From: Gonium pectorale
Taxonomy: Eukaryota > Chlorophyta > Chlorophyceae > Chlamydomonadales > Volvocaceae
NCBI GenBank assembly: GCA_001584585.1
Contig: LSYV01000002.1
Location: forward strand, 5,424,310-5,440,902
Length of the DNA: 16,593 nucleotides
Direction: 5' to 3'
Under the pieces are notes generated by a model, which made no database searches, had not been told where the DNA came from, and was given only the letters and a program-made list of their open reading frames with translations. The translations under genes and the position numbers were made by a program. Positions 8,415-16,593 of this stretch are shown in pieces. The number at the start of each line of letters is the position of its first letter. Within the stretch, counting starts at the first letter, position 1.

Positions 8415-9953
8415 TCACAACACCGTCAACGTGCCCGAGATTTTCCCGTCACGCAGATACCCCGTCCACCGCGAAATCGGCAGTACCGAGATGAGGGCCG
8501 CCTGCCTCGCCGGCGCCGCCGCCTGCCCGTCGTCAGGGTCAAGTGGCGCCATAATGGATGGAACCATGCCGACACTGGCGTCGGAAGTCAACGGCCCATT
8601 TTGGCAGTTCCGCCCGTTGGAAACCGCATCCCGCCGCAGCAGTAGGCGGCAGGGCTCCATCCCGGCTGCGCTGCATAGCCATTCCAGATGCTTGAGCCGC
8701 GCGAATGGCTGCGGCAGGCTAGCACAAAGGCCCAGGAAGAAGACTCGGCTATTGTCATTCATGTAGGTGAGCTGGACGCGCCACTCCAGGCCGTTAATTA
8801 CGATAGCCCCATGCCCCGCGGCACACTCGGTGAACTTGGCGCATAACACCGTACTATGTGTCAGCTGCTCCTGGCTGATGGACCAGTCGAGGCACCGGCC
8901 CTCGAAGAAGACCACCCTGGGCCGAGCGTCAGCCGAGTACCAGGATGTACCCCAGACGTTGTAAAACGTGAGCGCTAGGCGGGACCGTGCGCGTGGAGCC
9001 GCCGACGCATAGGTGCAGAGGAAGCGGTGCTCGTTGGCGGTCAGGCCGAGCCAGGACAGCTCAGGCAGCAGCGCGTTGCGGAAGGCGTCGCTCAGATGCA
9101 GCAGCCGGAGCTGGAGGACTAAGGCCCTGCGGGCGGCCCCCGGGGCGCCGGAGTTGGCATTTATCCAGTGGGCCAGCATGACCAGCACGCTGTCCTCGCT
9201 GTCGGTGGCGAAGGACGCGTTGGCCAGCAGGGCCTCCAGCGCCTCGGGGGAGAGCGACTGCAGCGACCGCAGCGCCGCGGCGTCGTTGAGCACCGCGGGG
9301 GCGCTGGGGAAGGCCCACACCAGCAGGTCAGCGAGCGGTACGGAGTCAAGCGTGCCGCCGCCCTGGCCCCGGTGCTGCACGAGCTTCTGGCGGCAGAAGC
9401 CCTGCACGCTCGAGACAAACGCTGGCGCTGCGGGATCGTCGTCAGCGGCGGGCAGCAGCTGGCGGCAGGCGTAGAGCTGTTGGACGACCTCGAGCGAGGC
9501 GCTGTTGTTGGCCAGCGCCATCAGTGCCAGGTCGCACGCCTCCACGCAGCCCTCGATCTGCAGGAAGGACGCCAGTCGCCGGGTGCGCAGCAGAGCCTCG
9601 ACACCAGTGGCCTCCACTTTCCCAGTGTACATAAACACGATGGCCACCATGGCGTGCGCCAGCTCGTTCACGGTCCCCAACTGCACCCGCAGCACGAGCT
9701 GGCCGTCTGAGCCCGCGTTGCATGCCCAACGCCCGGCCTGGGCGGCAAAGTAGGCGGATCCGGGGCAGACGATTAACTGGTGCGCGGGAAGCGACTTGAC
9801 AACTCCATCAGCTGCTTCCCCACTCTTCGATGCAGTCCTCCGCTTCTTGCTGGGAGGAGGCTCCGCATTGTCAAGGACGAAATGAATCACGCAGTCGGAG
9901 CGCTCAGAGCTCCCGAAAAGCTTGGACTGATACTTCTGCACCGCTGCAGACAT
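8415..9953 (-). CDS. BTB/POZ-BACK domain protein, intronless
   Basis: One uninterrupted exon encodes 512 residues from the ATG at 9953. BTB/POZ fold, residues about 18-145: SDCVIHF, LPAHQLIVCPGSAYFAAQ, AIVFMYTGKVEA, and LLRTRRLASFLQIEGCVEACD. This is followed by a BACK-like helical region, about 150-315. It contains FCRQKL, PLADLLVWAF, LEALLANASFATDSEDSVLVMLAHW in pieces, and LLPELSWLGLTANEHRFLC. The last 190 residues include WRVQLTYMNDNSRVFFLGLC and end ISRWTGYLRDGKISGTLTVL; I do not recognise this domain. BTB-BACK proteins commonly act as substrate receptors for cullin-3 ubiquitin ligases; the substrate here is unknown. The frame is open for 92 more codons upstream, but I start at 9953. The BTB pseudogene at 10821-11386 shares the AAGG-ATG-TCTGC context there and loses similarity just upstream, and the extension has no domain. 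Basic KKRR at 37-40 could be a nuclear signal. Confidence 0.8.
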   Translation of the reverse strand: MSAAVQKYQSKLFGSSERSDCVIHFVLDNAEPPPSKKRRTASKSGEAADGVVKSLPAHQLIVCPGSAYFAAQAGRWACNAGSDGQLVLRVQLGTVNELAHAMVAIVFMYTGKVEATGVEALLRTRRLASFLQIEGCVEACDLALMALANNSASLEVVQQLYACRQLLPAADDDPAAPAFVSSVQGFCRQKLVQHRGQGGGTLDSVPLADLLVWAFPSAPAVLNDAAALRSLQSLSPEALEALLANASFATDSEDSVLVMLAHWINANSGAPGAARRALVLQLRLLHLSDAFRNALLPELSWLGLTANEHRFLCTYASAAPRARSRLALTFYNVWGTSWYSADARPRVVFFEGRCLDWSISQEQLTHSTVLCAKFTECAAGHGAIVINGLEWRVQLTYMNDNSRVFFLGLCASLPQPFARLKHLEWLCSAAGMEPCRLLLRRDAVSNGRNCQNGPLTSDASVGMVPSIMAPLDPDDGQAAAPARQAALISVLPISRWTGYLRDGKISGTLTVL

Positions 9954-10341
9954 CCTTGCAATGTCCCTGCGGCACGTGTTGCAACATATAATGGCGAGTG
10001 AAGCTGAACGACATTTGTCCGACATGTGTACGGGTCTACGTCCTGGCCAGCCTGTGATGGCGCCGGAAGCGTCATCGTGGTTGCCGTCGACGTGCTGGTC
10101 CAGCACAAACGGAGGTATGGCTTCGCACATGGCTAGCGAAGGAGCTGGGCAACACATGATGGCCATGGGCTGGAGCAGCTCCTGGACCCTCCCTGACGCC
10201 CTGACACCCTGAGGTCGGCCAACAACCACGTATGCCGCCCACCAAAGCTATCAACAGCCGCTCCTTTCTCTGATCTCGTTTGATAAATAAGAAGGAGAGG
10301 GAGTAGTGCCACATGACTGGCTGATACAGGTGTGGGTTTAT

Positions 10342-10372
10342 GGGGTTTACGGGGTTTTCGGGGTTGACGGGG
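10342..10372 (+). repeat. Four GGGG runs at 9-bp period (G-quadruplex motif)
   Basis: GGGG occurs at 10342, 10351, 10360 and 10369, each followed by a 5-base loop (TTTAC, TTTTC, TTGAC). A GGG at 10334 and another at 10377 flank the array. This meets the usual intramolecular G-quadruplex pattern on the plus strand. It lies about 390 bp upstream of the BTB start codon, on the strand opposite to that gene. It is a degenerate tandem repeat, not a canonical TTTTAGGG algal telomere repeat. Confidence 0.75.
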
Positions 10373-10820
10373 CTATGGGTTAAGATATGGATGCAGTCTG
10401 CAACCTGTCCACCACCGGGAGAAGGGTGGGCACGAGGTTTGCAGGCGCTAGCCGGGCAACCTGGCGTGGGCCTCCCTCTCAAGGAGTTCTCTTTGAGGCC
10501 GTTGTCGGTCGCAGAATGTCGCAGGCTAGTACTGGTTGTTGGGCAAAAAGGGAAATCTGCAGAGCAAGAGGGAGCCCGCCTCTACGGTCATATACGCCCG
10601 AAGGCGCGATGTTTCCCGTAGGGCGGGCGGGTACAGAAGGTACAGAGCAAGACATGTGACGTTCGTCCCGGGCCAACATCAAAAGACCCATTTTGCTCCA
10701 CTTGCACAAAGGACTGACCTCTCAAAATGCCAGCCACCCTGACTGTCTGCTGGTCCGTACAAGCTTGGACCAGCACATAGAGAGGCGCGGCGGTACTACA
10801 CCACGGCATCATTTTCAACC

Positions 10821-11386
10821 CAGACGCGTAGGTGCAGAGGAAGCGGTGCTCGTTGGCGGTCAGGCCGAGCCAGGGCAGCTCAGGCAGCAGCGCGTTGCGG
10901 AAGGCGTCGCGCTGCCGTGTAGCCCAGCAGAGCTGTTGAACGACCTCGAGGGGCCCGATGTTTCTGGGCTTTGCGACCAGCGCCAACAGCGCCACGTCGC
11001 ACGCCTTCACGCAGCCCTCGATCTGCAGGAAGGACGCCAGCCGCCGGGTGCGCAGCAGAGCCTCGGCGCCAGCAGCCTCCACCCGTGGCGGCCGCGGCAT
11101 GCGGCAGCTCCTCCATGCTCTCCAGCTTCACGCGCAGCACGAGCTGGCCGCCTGAGCCCGCGTCTTGCGCCCAACGCTCTGCTGGGCGGCAAAGCAGGCG
11201 GATCCGGGACAGATAATAATTTGGTGCCCCGTAACTGGCTTGTCAATGCTATGAGCTGCTTTCGTGCTGTTCGGGGCATCCCCTCGCTTTCGGCATGGAG
11301 GAGGCTCTGTGCTGTCAATGCAGAACTCAACCACAGTCGGAGCGCTCAAACAACCCCGAGTGATAGTTCCGCACTGCAGCAGACAT
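10821..11386 (-). pseudogene. Truncated, frameshifted copy of the adjacent BTB-BACK gene
   Basis: Similarity to the gene at 8415-9953 begins exactly at the ATG (11386, MSAAV...) and ends near 10821. The lesions are visible. A two-base loss after SDC brings an early stop (about codon 20). A second frame change follows the block ELPHAA near 11095. A third lesion is an internal deletion joining LEVVQQL directly to DAFRNALLPELPWLGLTANEHRF. That deletion removes about 128 residues, most of the BACK region. The C-terminal third is absent. Intact stretches stay nearly identical to the parent (about two differences over 85 bp near 10825-10908), suggesting a recent duplication or gene conversion. Same orientation as the parent, about 870 bp from its start codon. 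Not expected to give a functional protein. Confidence 0.85.
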
Positions 11387-12085
11387 CCTTGCAAACTTCA
11401 CGTGTGCACTTTGAAGGGAGTGTCCACGTAAGCATTTAGCGCCGAGACATATCTGACATAGTCATATGGACGGTCCGTAGGGTGTACTGCACATCACGGT
11501 ACCTGGGTGAGGGAGCCTGGGCAACTTGGGGAGAGCTTGGGGGCTTGTCAAGGACAGATTGGTGGTGTCTTATTGCCGCCCCCATGCTTTTCATGCGGCT
11601 CAGGTTCTGCTCCCGCGGCTTCCTCGTAGCCGCTAGCCTCAGATGCAAGCCGGCCGGCCGTAACAGGTGCATGACGGGGTGCGCCACACAGGCCTTTGCG
11701 CCGGCGCCACACACTCCCTGACCTTTCCTGCATGCCGTGCTTGCCAAGACAACGAGCGCAGAGTGCGCAGCTTGTGGGCGGCGCACCGGGGTACGGGCAT
11801 GACAAGCATCACGAAGTCCAGCGGCCTGTGCAGCCGTAGAGATGTCCCTGGTGTCAGCTGAGCGGCGGCTGAAGCGCACTCCGGCCACTCGCACTGCCCG
11901 CGGTCACATCCAACAGCACCCGCGGGCCGCAACTGCAGCGACCCTCGGTCCAACAGAGCCGCGTCCTCAGCGCGCTCCGACCGCCGGCCTCACCGACCCA
12001 GACACCGCCCCGCCTGCACATCGCACCCAACTCTCGCAGCCGCCCCAACTGCCGCGCAATGGGTCCAGCCTGCATCCGCCACGCG
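11387..12085. other. Intergenic region between the BTB pseudogene and NUDCD1
   Basis: About 700 bp with no recognisable gene. It must contain the 3' UTR of NUDCD1, which ends at 12086 on the minus strand, but I find no TGTAA on that strand here. A GC-rich palindromic run (GCCGGCCGGC) lies at about 11649-11659. Nothing else stands out. Confidence 0.5.
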
Positions 12086-15000
12086 TCAGATGCGCAGGCG
12101 GTACGACAGCAGGCGGCGCTGGGTCGCTACCATCACGATGGGGCCCGGGGTCTGCTCGACAGCGCCACCCGTTCGGAAGTCGCGCCCCTGGGCCCCCCCC
12201 TCCCCCTCCTGCGCCGCAACAGACCCAGCCGGCTCCGCCGGCGGCGACTCCAGCAGCCGCGCGCCCAGCACCGCCTCCCCGTCCTCCAGACCGAGATCCA
12301 CCACCTGCTGCCTGCCGTACTCTTGCGTCACGGACGTGGCGCCGTATAGGTACATGAAGCGCTGGCTTTCCACGAGCACCGCCGCCAGCTGCGTCCGGCC
12401 GGCGGCGCCGCCAGCGGGTGCTGGGCTGGCAAGCAGCAGGTGGCGCTTGTAGGTCTTGCCCGCTGCCACATAGGCCAGGGCGGGGATGCTGACGGCGTGG
12501 AGGGCCTGAGGGTGAGGTTAAGGGAGGGGACGGATGGTTCGTGGGGCTCTTGCGGGCGCCTGGGGCATTAGCCAGCACGTCGATCGGCCTGGTGCCCTCA
12601 TCAAGGCCGCCACGCATATGTGAATGGGTTGTGTGCCAGGCAACCCCAACCCAGTTTTCGCACTGGTGGATCGCCGCCCGGGATGAATTGCGAAAGACCT
12701 GTTCATAGCCACGCCATTCCTAGAGTGCCCACGCGGCCAGCGCCACACCTGCAGCTCAGCCGCGTGCCCGTCTGCCGCCGCGCGCTCCACGCACAGCACC
12801 GCGCAGTCCACGTCGTCCGTGAGGCCCAGAAGCACCGGCGGCTGCGAGGCAGGCGGCGCCGGTTGCCCCGGGTCGGCGGCCCTCAGCGGCCCCTCCGCGG
12901 ACAGCAGTCGGTGCGCTCCGCATGACAGGCGCCACACGGGCTGTGCAGCCTTGGGGAAGGGGAGGGGGAAGGGGAGGGGGAGGGGGGCCGGCAGGGTGAA
13001 GGGAGGCGAGCGCGCATGGCTTCAGGGCTGGAACGAGGGGCCGGCGGATGGTCGTGAAGGGGAGCGGAAGCGGCTTCAGCGCGCCTTGCCTGCGCGCCTG
13101 GATGGGAACAGCGAACTGCGGCGGGTGGAGTGACGTGCCCCGCGTCGGCTGGCTCCTTTCAGACACGCAACAGAGGCATGCCAACGCCCGCACCGGACCA
13201 CTACCTTAGACCCCCCCCCCAATGCCCGCCGGCAAACCTCAAACCCTCCCGCCAATGGACGCACCCTCTCGCCCCCGGACTCCGCTCCGGCTCCGGCTCC
13301 GGCTCCGGCTCGGCCTGCTGCTCCTCCTCCGCCGTGCCGCTCCCCCAGCCTCCACGCCGCCAGGTCGACCACGGGCTCCCCGCCCATGGCGCCCACCCCG
13401 TCCGGCCCGCTCTCCTTGTATATGTCGGCCCACTGCGCGGCGGGCGGCGGCCCGCTCCGCTCTGCGCTGGTCAGGTGCGCCAGCCGCGCGGCCGCCGCCT
13501 CCAACGTGCGCGGGTCCACGTCGTCGTCGTTGTCCTCGTCCATGGCGGCGGCAGCTCCCCCGCCTGCGATGGGGCGGGAAATTGCCAGGTCGGCATTTGT
13601 GCGGGCAGGGGTCGCGGGACGTCTCCGTATCCTGCTCGAAGCGGGGTATCAATCGTTTCCCAATAAGCCCCGCGTCACGCGTGCTCCCCCGCTCCCGCTC
13701 CCCATACCAAACACGTACGCAGGCGCAATAAGCCCCGCGTCACGCGTGCTCCCCCGCTCCCGCTCCCCATACCAAACACGTACGCAGGCGCAGTCCAAGA
13801 TACAAGGCCGCTATAATGCCCACCGCCCCACTCACCCTGGGGTGCCGGTCCCTCCTCGTCCTCCTCCTCCAGTCCCACCGTGTTGGGGTCGAAGCCGAGG
13901 AGCAGCAACGCACAGCAGCCGGGGGCGATCGGGGCTCCGCCACCGCCGGCGGCCCCGCCTGCAGAAGCCGCGGAGGGCGGCAGTACTCGGGCCAGGTGCG
14001 GCGGGAGCTTGGTCCGCTGTCGTTGGCGGGGAGTGCGGGAATGGGTGTGAGGAATGAGCAGCCAGGGTTGTCCCGGGGAGAGGGCATGGGAGGGTAGGGC
14101 ACGTGGGGCGTAGAGGCACGGGCGGCCCTCGGCCCCGCCCCTGCACGAGCACTGGCAGAGTCAGACCTTTGGCGCATCTTCGGCGCGCGCACTGCGCCCC
14201 CGCCAAACACCCCACACGCGGGGTGACAGGGGAGGGGCACACGGGACGGGACGCCCGCCGCAGCTGCACGCCATGACGCACGACAGCCGAAGCAGGTCAA
14301 ACAGGGCCCGGCAAGGGCGCCGCGTGCACCGGGCCTTGGGCCCTTACCCTGCCTCCGCGTCTGCGGGCCCCTCTGCACCGACCCTGACGGGCCGTCCCCA
14401 CCCACCCACCCACCAGCAGCAAGCGCACGCCCACTGTGCTCAGACTCAGGCGGGCGCCACCGCCAATACCGGTGTTCGTCCCCGCCTCCGCCTCCGCCTC
14501 CCCAGCCTGCCCGGCGGCGACCTCCTCGCTCGCCCGCAGCGTTAGCTCGTACACCTCGCAGCACGCGGCCCGCTGCTGGCCGCCCGCGGACTCCTTGCCC
14601 CGCATCGCCCAGGCCACCGCCGAGATGTCGCCTGCGGGCGGGCGGGCGGGGGGCGGGCGGGCGGGGGGCGCGGGGGGGAGAGGGGGGGCTGTCGGAAGGC
14701 GCGCGAGCGCGGGGCCCAAAGGGACGGACACTAAATGACGGTGGAGAACCGGAGACGACGCGGAGCATCATGAGCGAATCGGGACGGAAGAATTGTTGCG
14801 GAAACCTGCACCAGCCAACACCCGGCTATGTATCAGAAGGGAAGCTTATAAGGAGCTGGCACAAGCTCTTGAGTGCCAAGTCAGGGCTACGCAGCGCGCC
14901 CCCAAGCCCCGAACCCGCACCGTTTGGCTGTACCGCGGCCGCCTCAAGAATGATTGGCCGTACACCCGTGTACGGCAGCCGTGGCCTCAGTGGATGTATG

Positions 15001-15737
15001 GCATTGCTGTGCAGCACGTGCTCGCCCCTGCGGCGCAGCAGCGTGACGTCGCCGTGGCCTCGTGATACGAGGAGCTGCCGCCAGGCGCCGTCACCGCCGC
15101 TGCCGCCGCTGGCTGACGGCGCAGCCGCGGCGCCGTCGCCAGGCGAAGAGGCTCCGGCGCCTTCACCGGTGCCCCGTACCGCCGCCGGTTGTTGCGGCTC
15201 GGCAACAACGGCCAGGCTGCAGTCCACGACGGCCTCTACAGCTCCGCCGTGTTGCTCCTCGCCAGCGTCCTCGGTCAGCGCTGCAGTCGCGGGCAGTTGT
15301 AGGCGCGCTTTAGCACAGCCTAATCATCGCCAGAAATACGCCTGATACGGGACGGGATTCGCCTGCGGAGCGTTATCTACGGCACGGGGCTTCTACGGAG
15401 GCGTGGGTGGCGCCCACGACGCTTCCGGAAACCTGCCTGCTACCTGCCGCGCCAGCACGCCCTCGTCCGAAGCGGGCGTCGGCAGCAGCTCATACAGGTG
15501 GTACCTGCCACTGTCCTGGGTCTGCGTGAACACGAATAGCCGGCCCTCGGTCTGGAGCAGGTGGTTCCGCATAACCGACGCCCGTGTGTGCAGGAAGTCC
15601 AGCGCAGTCGACTCAACGCCAGAAGCGCGACCCGTGACGGAGATCTGGTGCCTAGAGACCGTCGCGAACGGCTGAAGTCGCCAACTACTGAACAAGGTGT
15701 GCATCTTGTCGCGGTCGAGCTTCAATTCGAGGGCCAT
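12086..15737 (-). CDS. NUDCD1: NudC domain-containing protein 1 (NUDCD1) homologue, apparently without CS domain
   Basis: Inferred exons on the minus strand: 15737 to about 15444, about 15216-14966, 14631-14410, 13958-13836, 13563-13265, 12940-12749, 12505-12086; about 600 residues (human protein 583). Order and content follow human NUDCD1. The N-terminal propeller half includes VMRNHLLQTEGRLFVFTQTQ and, later, QLLVSRGHGDVTLL and GDISAVAWAMRG. Then CALLLLGFDPN and EAAAARLAHLTSAERSGPP, parallel to the AAIAERLMHLTSEELN region. The C-terminal half holds LTDDVDCAVLCVE, PALAYVAAGKTYKRHLLLAS, SQRFMYLYGATS and the ending VATQRRLLSYRLRI. The CS (p23-like) chaperone domain expected between exons 4 and 5 is not seen. 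The exon 1/2 junction is uncertain: a GTAGCA donor at 15444 does not match the phase of the best acceptor. The donors of exons 3 and 6 are also inferred. Exon 5 has an Ala-Gly dipeptide run. A long pyrimidine tract precedes exon 6. In animals the protein is linked to Hsp90 co-chaperone activity and pre-mRNA factors; the algal role is unknown. Confidence 0.8.
13661..13790. repeat. Perfect 65-bp tandem duplication
   Basis: Positions 13661-13725 and 13726-13790 are identical, starting CAATAAGCCCCGCG and ending ACGCAGGCG. It lies in intron 4 of NUDCD1 (13564-13835). The unit is not a multiple of three. Lack of any difference suggests a recent slippage event or an assembly effect. Confidence 0.9.
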
Positions 15738-15922
15738 GGTTGCTGGAGATGTCTTTTATGTGTAATTAATGTCGGATAGTGTGAAGCAGGGATTCCCGCA
15801 TGCCGTCCAGGGGTGAGCTGTGCAGTTTGCGCTCCGATGCCTAACGGGCAACCACCACACGCGAACGACCTCATTGCCCGGCTCCGTAAGGGGTTCCATC
15901 AGAGTGAAACGGCTATCTGTCC
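15738..15922. promoter_or_regulatory. Divergent intergenic region between NUDCD1 and the HAD hydrolase
   Basis: Only 185 bp separate the two start codons, so the promoters and 5' UTRs of both genes must share this interval. A short AT-rich patch lies at about 15753-15770 (TTTTATGTGTAATTAATG), next to NUDCD1. A bidirectional promoter is inferred from the layout; no specific factor site is recognised. Confidence 0.5.
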
Positions 15923-16593
15923 ATGATTCTGAGGTTCCCCGCGTGCAGGGCCTTTTGGCGGGGGGCGACATCCCTCCAACGCGCGAGCCACTCGGCGTCG
16001 GCCTCGACCATGGAGCCCGGGGGGAAGCCCATTGTGCGGGGAGTTGTGTTTGGTGAGCATTGTCCGGACGTGCTCAATAGCGCCCCACGTGCGCCCTTCT
16101 TCATCCCAAGGCGCCATGGGCATAGACGCGCGGTCGGGCGGCCACGTCGCACCGCTGACGCAGGGCCGCATTGACCGCCCTGCCACCCTTCCCGTCGAAC
16201 CCCTCCTCCAGACATGGACGGCACGCTCCTGAAGCCCGTTATTGATTTCGCCGAAATGAGGTGCGCATGCGCGCGCTATGCCACGCTATGCCACGCTCTT
16301 GCGGACTCGGGTTTCAGGCACGTCGGCGGCTGCACCCAACCCCTTCTCCAGTGCATACATCCTCAGCCCTCCCCCCCCCGCCCCTGCACGCACGGCGCCC
16401 GCCTTCTCTTCCTGAGGCCGCTAGCATTTCTCTCCCGCCACCGCCCGCCCGGGGATCCCTCCGCCGCTCGCCCGCAGGCGGCGCGTGGGCGTGCACCCCA
16501 CTGAGGGCGACATCCTGGACGTCATCCGCCAGCGGACTCCCGAGGACCAGGCCAGGGCGCTGGCGGTCATCGCGGAGATCGAGGAGCAGGCGG
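15923..16593 (+). CDS. HAD-superfamily hydrolase with organelle presequence, 5' part
   Basis: Exons: 15923-16052 (donor GTGAGC), 16212-16260 (acceptor CTCCTCCAG, donor GTGCGC), and 16478 to the window edge (acceptor CCCGCAG). Phases 1 and 2 match at both joins. The protein reads MILRFPACRAFWRGATSLQR... then KPIVRGVVFDMDGTLLKPVI. The DMDGTL block is HAD motif I: the first Asp is the nucleophile, the second the general acid-base. It follows a hydrophobic strand, and the Asp codon is split by intron 1. Next come DFAEMRRRVGV, GDILDVIRQRTPEDQARALA and VIAEIEEQA, which closely follow plant single-domain HAD proteins of the Arabidopsis At2g33255 type. These are phosphatase-like and their substrate is unknown to me. 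Residues 1-29 are rich in Arg, Ser and Ala without acidic residues, so a mitochondrial or plastid targeting peptide is likely. An in-frame TGA just before 15923 makes it the first possible start; ATG 16010 (MEPGGK) could give a cytosolic form. The catalytic Lys and remaining Asp motifs lie right of the window. Confidence 0.88.

Noticed and set aside
9954..10229. 92-codon upstream extension of the BTB frame
   Set aside because: It has no recognisable domain and a random-like composition. The nearby pseudogene loses similarity just upstream of the ATG at 9953.
10334..10379. True telomeric repeat array
   Set aside because: The period is 9 bp with varied loops and just four units, unlike the TTTTAGGG or TTTAGGG arrays of green algae.
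13740..14771. Minus-strand 343-codon open frame
   Set aside because: It is Pro/Arg/Ala-rich, crosses introns of NUDCD1 in other frames and matches no family. The spliced NUDCD1 exons explain the region better.
14770..15345. Plus-strand open frame of 191 codons
   Set aside because: It lies opposite NUDCD1 exon 2 and its flanking introns, is Ser/Pro/Ala-rich, and shows no domain.

Overview
The window is nuclear DNA from a GC-rich, intron-rich green alga, most likely a chlamydomonadalean relative of Chlamydomonas or Volvox. Four observations point there. Genes are split by many short GT-AG introns of about 80-630 nt. Coding sequence is strongly GC-biased and the proteins carry Ala/Gly/Pro-rich linkers. 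A TGTAA polyadenylation signal, the usual chlorophycean one, lies about 225 nt after the BTB stop codon. One gene is a motile-cilium component (CFAP251/FAP251). The species cannot be named from sequence alone.

Layout from left to right. (1) 1-4160, minus strand: the 5' nine exons of FAP251, a WD40 subunit of the calmodulin- and spoke-associated complex; its 3' part lies beyond the left edge. Its last visible intron holds an apparently complete 351-bp terminal-repeat retrotransposon in miniature (TRIM) with identical 53-bp ends, a 5-bp target duplication, a polypurine tract and a possible primer-binding site. (2) 4161-4521: short divergent intergenic region. (3) 4522-5770, plus strand: a two-exon gene for a mitochondrial protein joining a 2-oxoglutarate-dehydrogenase-E2-like lipoyl domain to a KGD4/MRPS36-like E3-adaptor segment, without the E2 catalytic domain. 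(4) 5771-8184: about 2.4 kb with no convincing gene, only simple repeats and palindromes. (5) 8415-9953, minus: an intronless BTB-BACK gene of an algal type. (6) 10342-10372: four GGGG runs at an exact 9-bp spacing. (7) 10821-11386, minus: a frameshifted, internally deleted copy of the BTB gene. (8) 12086-15737, minus: a seven-exon NUDCD1 homologue in which I find no CS domain, with a perfect 65-bp tandem duplication in the intron where that domain would be expected. (9) 15738-15922: another short divergent intergenic region. (10) 15923 to the right edge, plus: the 5' three exons of an organelle-targeted HAD hydrolase.

The genes do not form a pathway; this is an ordinary eukaryotic neighbourhood with two head-to-head pairs (FAP251 with the lipoyl-KGD4 gene, NUDCD1 with the HAD gene). 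The most novel item is the lipoyl-KGD4 fusion, which has the layout of an E3-binding protein for the 2-oxoglutarate dehydrogenase complex, comparable to protein X of the pyruvate dehydrogenase complex. The second is the intact TRIM. Exon borders were placed by hand from GT-AG sites, reading phase and remembered homologous proteins; uncertain borders are flagged.
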